Assembly: GCF_050633125.1 (NCBI RefSeq)
Contig: NZ_JBOEFX010000026.1
Location: forward strand, 1-64,000
Origin: Lewinella sp050633125
GTDB taxonomy: Bacteria; Bacteroidota; Bacteroidia; Chitinophagales; Saprospiraceae
Length of the DNA stretch: 64,000 bases
Reading direction: 5' to 3'
Below the pieces are notes generated by a model. That model saw only the letters and a list, made by a program, of their open reading frames with translations, was not told the origin of the DNA and did no database searches. Each line of letters starts with the position of its first letter. Position 1 is the stretch's first letter. A program made the translations under genes and the position numbers. Shown here in pieces: positions 60,977 through 64,000 of this stretch.

Positions 60977-62410
60977 ATGCTAAGGTACTCCTTGAAAAGA
61001 ATTGCACTTTTGATCCCTACCCTACTAGTAGTTTCTCTTCTGGTATTTGGGCTCAACCAGTGTACACCAGGTGACCCAATAGATCAAAAGATGCCTCCGC
61101 CACTAAATGGTATTCAATCTTACGAAGAATACCTGGAAGCTTATTGGCGACTGGCAAAAGAAGAAGGGCAGGATTTGCCCTTCTTCTATTTTAGTATTCA
61201 TACGGCAGCATATCCCGATACGCTCCACCGGATACTCCCCCTGGCTGACCAGGCCAATGTTCGCCGCCTCATTGGGCAGTTCCCTCATGACTGGAGCCGT
61301 ACGCAAGCCTACTACCAACAACTGCGGGATTTGCGCATTCAATTTAACCGTACAGACCTCTCCTTCCACAGTGATGCGCTCATTGAAATTCGTAACCAAT
61401 TAGAACGCCTTAGTACTCAGCATCAGCCAGCGGAAATTGCTAATAGTTTAAATCTACTGGAAGAACAACTTCTTTTAGACAGCACCCTTTTCGCTTTTGG
61501 CGAAAAAGGAGTAACTCAACTAAGCCAACATTTCACCCAGCTAAAAGAAGCTCCATTTTCTCGAAAGAAATACCTGCCGGACTTTCATTGGAACGGCGCA
61601 CAAAATCAGTATCATCACTGGTTAAGCAAAATCATAAGTGGTAATCTAGGTGTAAGCACCATTACCTCACAAGATGTTTCGGAGAAAATAGGTAATGCTA
61701 TTAGCTGGACGCTTCGGCTCAACCTCAGTGCTATCCTGATTGCTTATTTGTTAGCCATTCCTCTGGGTGTCTACGCTGCGCTTAAAGCAGGTACCGGCTT
61801 TGAACGGCGGCTAAACCTTGCTTTGTTTTTTCTTTATGCCCTTCCTAGTTTTTGGGTAGCTACAATGCTATGCCAATTCCTGACCAATCCTGAGTGGATA
61901 AATCTTTTCCCCAGCATGGGCGTAGGCGAGATTGGCCCCGAGGCCAGCTGGCTAGAAGGGTTCGGCATTAGGGTACACCACTTCTTTCTCCCTGTCTTTT
62001 GTGTGATTTATGGCACACTGGCCTTTGTCACTCGCCAGGTAAGAGCCTCTATGGTCGCTATTCTACAATCGGATTTTATTCGAACCGCCAAAGCAAAAGG
62101 GCTTTCGCAAAGGCAAGTACTATGGAAGCATGCCTTCCCAAATGCGCTATTTCCACTCATCACTATGTTTGGCAGCTTGCTACCTCGCGCTATTGCCGGA
62201 TCTATTATTATTGAACAAATTTTCAATATTCCTGGTATAGGCTTATTGACCATCAATTCTATTGTTAGCAAAGACTGGCCTGTTGTTTATGCACTCTTAC
62301 TACTTACTTCTATACTGACCATTGTGGGCATACTGCTCGCTGACCTCCTTTATGCCTGGGCCGATCCTCGTGTTCAGCTCAATCAACAAAAACAGGGAGC
62401 TCATGGGTAA
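60977..62410 (+). CDS. Oligopeptide/dipeptide ABC transporter permease, DppB-like
   Basis: The 477-residue protein has an N-terminal membrane helix (LIPTLLVVSLLVFGL), then CTPGDPI typical of OppB/DppB. A hydrophilic insertion of about 190 residues follows (about 45-230), then five membrane helices. The permease coupling loop is in RQVRASMVAILQSDFIRTAKAKGLSQRQVLWKHAFPNA. Usual DppB proteins have about 310-340 residues, so the insertion is notable; it should face the periplasm. The ATG at 60977 follows a TTG three bases upstream. Its stop overlaps the next gene by 8 nt. Confidence 0.87.
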   Translation: MLRYSLKRIALLIPTLLVVSLLVFGLNQCTPGDPIDQKMPPPLNGIQSYEEYLEAYWRLAKEEGQDLPFFYFSIHTAAYPDTLHRILPLADQANVRRLIGQFPHDWSRTQAYYQQLRDLRIQFNRTDLSFHSDALIEIRNQLERLSTQHQPAEIANSLNLLEEQLLLDSTLFAFGEKGVTQLSQHFTQLKEAPFSRKKYLPDFHWNGAQNQYHHWLSKIISGNLGVSTITSQDVSEKIGNAISWTLRLNLSAILIAYLLAIPLGVYAALKAGTGFERRLNLALFFLYALPSFWVATMLCQFLTNPEWINLFPSMGVGEIGPEASWLEGFGIRVHHFFLPVFCVIYGTLAFVTRQVRASMVAILQSDFIRTAKAKGLSQRQVLWKHAFPNALFPLITMFGSLLPRAIAGSIIIEQIFNIPGIGLLTINSIVSKDWPVVYALLLLTSILTIVGILLADLLYAWADPRVQLNQQKQGAHG

Positions 62411-63644
62411 TACGGCCAATAAAATAAGGCATAAGCTCCTGGAGCGAATCAATCGTCGCCGGTCATGGCGCTGGGCTAAAAGGGGATTCTTGTTTCTAGT
62501 ATTTATCGCCATATTCGCCAATTTCCTGGCCAACGACAAGCCCTATTTTTGTAAATACGACAACCAGTGGTACGCACCTGTATTCAAAGCAGTAGCTGTT
62601 GATTTAGGAATAAGCCAATGGCCAACTGATCAAGCCAACAAACGCTGGAAAGAAGACAAGTACCAATGGGAGATCTGGCCACCTATCCCCTACGCTCCGA
62701 ATCAAATTGACCTTTATAATAATCGTTACACCAGTCCTTTCAGTACTCAGAAGGTCAAAAGTTGGCGTCATCGCCACTGGCTGGGTACTGATGATCTGGG
62801 GCGAGATGTAATGGCAGGGATGATATGGGGTACCCGCATTGCACTGATTATTGGCATTCTATCGATGCTGCTGGCCGGAATTATTGGGATATTCCTTGGG
62901 AGCCTCGCCGGTTATTTTGGCAACCACGATCTACGACTTCAACGCTCTCGGGTGTTAGGAGGCTTCTTTGGTGCATTTTTAGGCCTTTACTGGGGGTTCT
63001 TGGTGCGCCGCCCATTGCTAGACACCGATCAGGAAATCAGTTATTTTGCTGGCGGTGTTTTTTTTGTAACCGCTGGCAGTATTTTATGTAGCTGGCTGGC
63101 TGAAAAAACCTTCAGCAGTAAAAAGCAAGTAACTATACCTATTGATACTATCGTCATGCGAGTGATTGAAACCATCAACTCCATTCCTGGACTTCTGCTC
63201 TTGCTATCTATTGTAGCTATCGTCCCTAAGCCCAGTATCTTTTCTATCATTGCTATTCTGGGCTTACTGGGCTGGACAGGTGTTGCCCGCTTTGTTCGGG
63301 GTGAGATGCTGCAAATTCGGTCATTAGAATATATACAAGCAGCGAAAGTGCTAGGCGTGTCACCGATGAGGAGTCTTTGGCGACACGCGCTGCCCAATGC
63401 ACTAGGGCCCGTTTACATAGCACTGGCTTTTGGTATTTCAGGAACTATTCTCATCGAAGCGGGCCTATCTTTCCTTGGCATTGGAATGCCCGCTGACACA
63501 GCAAGCTGGGGTAAATTGCTGCGTTTTGCGCGTTCAGCACCAAGTGCTTGGTGGCTAGCTATCTTTCCTGGTATCGCTATTTTCCTTACCGTTACTATTT
63601 TCAACCTTTTGGGAGAGGCTATTAGTGAGGGAGGTAATGGTTAG
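62403..63644 (+). CDS. Oligopeptide/dipeptide ABC transporter permease, DppC-like
   Basis: The 413-residue protein has an N-terminal helix after a basic leader, then HWLGTDDLGRDVMAGMIWG, the entry motif of DppC/OppC permeases. The coupling loop is FVRGEMLQIRSLEYIQAAKVLGVSPMRSLWRHALPNA. Two additional hydrophobic segments (about 175-235, with LGLYWGFLVRR) sit between helices where usual members have a short loop, explaining its excess length over the normal 290 residues. The start overlaps DppB by 8 nt. Solute-binding and ATPase subunits are not in the window. Confidence 0.87.
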   Translation: MGNTANKIRHKLLERINRRRSWRWAKRGFLFLVFIAIFANFLANDKPYFCKYDNQWYAPVFKAVAVDLGISQWPTDQANKRWKEDKYQWEIWPPIPYAPNQIDLYNNRYTSPFSTQKVKSWRHRHWLGTDDLGRDVMAGMIWGTRIALIIGILSMLLAGIIGIFLGSLAGYFGNHDLRLQRSRVLGGFFGAFLGLYWGFLVRRPLLDTDQEISYFAGGVFFVTAGSILCSWLAEKTFSSKKQVTIPIDTIVMRVIETINSIPGLLLLLSIVAIVPKPSIFSIIAILGLLGWTGVARFVRGEMLQIRSLEYIQAAKVLGVSPMRSLWRHALPNALGPVYIALAFGISGTILIEAGLSFLGIGMPADTASWGKLLRFARSAPSAWWLAIFPGIAIFLTVTIFNLLGEAISEGGNG

Positions 63645-63829
63645 ATCGTTGTTGGTTAGATCGTTGATCTAAATGAAATCATTTTAGGGATATTCTGAAT
63701 TTGGCTAGACTGCTCCGCAGGAATGCTTTCAGCAAAGTCCAGCTTATGCTTTTTCAATCAAACGATTCCATATAACTCCGGGATGTTTTTGGGGTACAAA
63801 AACATCAGCGACCAAATTTTCCGCAACCG

Positions 63830-64000
63830 CTATTTCCCTTTACGCCTCATCTTTTTGGGAAATAATTCACTTTTCCCTTTACGCTTCGAAAGATTACCGT
63901 TGCGCTTTGTTTTAACCTTAGTCGTTTCATAGGCAGGGCAGCCCGATTTGCGACTACAACTTTGCAAGCTACTGGTACCAACTACCAGAAAAAAGGCCAA
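63830..64000 (-). CDS. C-terminal part of a small lipoprotein, cut by the window edge
   Basis: On the minus strand an open frame enters from the right edge and ends at 63830, covering 56 residues. It reads a hydrophobic stretch, SLQSCSRKSGCPAYETT (a lipobox-like LQSC near residue 15), then a very basic tail (KTKRNGNLSKRKGK). Short lipoproteins with a CPAY motif after the lipobox and a Lys/Arg-rich end are familiar in Bacteroidota. The start lies outside the window. Function unknown. Confidence 0.5.
   Translation of the reverse strand: MAFFLVVGTSSLQSCSRKSGCPAYETTKVKTKRNGNLSKRKGKSELFPKKMRRKGK

Noticed and set aside
63723..63932. Plus-strand open frame of 69 codons at the right edge
   Set aside because: The minus strand there carries a lipoprotein-like C-terminus (LQSC, CPAY, basic tail), which is the more convincing reading.
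1..64000. tRNA, rRNA, insertion sequences, prophage
   Set aside because: I looked for transposase, integrase, tail and tRNA-like motifs and found none I could support by eye.

Overview
The window looks like a chromosomal segment of a marine or aquatic Bacteroidota bacterium, most likely of the Saprospiraceae/Lewinella type. The evidence is paired SusC/SusD outer-membrane proteins, ASPIC/UnbV FG-GAP proteins, GH97 and GH65 enzymes, DUF4369/TlpA lipoproteins, and upstream boxes of the Bacteroidota form TAnnTTTG. The species placement is inference. I saw no rRNA, tRNA, CRISPR array, phage or complete insertion sequence.

Layout. 1-1054 is a hairpin-dense, GC-rich block without a gene. 1055-13996 holds housekeeping genes: an ABC exporter, a class A penicillin-binding protein overlapping a HEAT-cyclophilin lipoprotein, gcvT, a GbsR/MarR regulator, a short serA, a secreted amidase, a small secreted protein and a CvpA protein. 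14146-19050 is one 1634-residue ORF made of two fused UvrA-like units (four ABC ATPase modules). Next come a HAD phosphatase, a bestrophin channel, a small membrane protein, a possible small RNA, a TlpA-like thioredoxin lipoprotein, a YkgJ metal-cluster protein, PaaZ and a DUF2167 membrane protein. 27626-30036 is a three-gene operon with two RlaP-type nucleotidyltransferases and a GNAT acetyltransferase.

30954-56553 is a carbohydrate region: GH65, a GH2 beta-galactosidase, an AT-rich endonuclease/exonuclease/phosphatase gene, an HI0933-type flavoprotein, a GH97 alpha-glucosidase, a divergent SusC-like receptor, two giant FG-GAP/ASPIC proteins, and a canonical SusD and SusC. The receptors would import oligosaccharides that the secreted GH65, GH2 and GH97 enzymes trim. 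No sensor/regulator of the locus is visible. Between SusD and the FG-GAP genes sits a 471-bp unit with 16-bp inverted ends carrying a frameshifted four-helix-bundle (23S intervening-sequence-type) gene.

57017-64000 holds an aspartyl protease with a PDZ domain, a short-chain dehydrogenase, an M19 dipeptidase, a YbjN-like secreted protein, two oligopeptide-type permeases, and the end of a small lipoprotein gene that leaves the window on the minus strand.

The most unusual content is the tandem UvrA protein. Its second ATPase module has lost the Walker B aspartate and the H-loop histidine, and two of its linkers are encoded by copies of the same CGCAGAG-type repeat. Repeat-derived sequence recurs elsewhere: a matching hairpin element at 133-279 and 30132-30307, and a GC-rich in-frame segment at the start of the divergent SusC.
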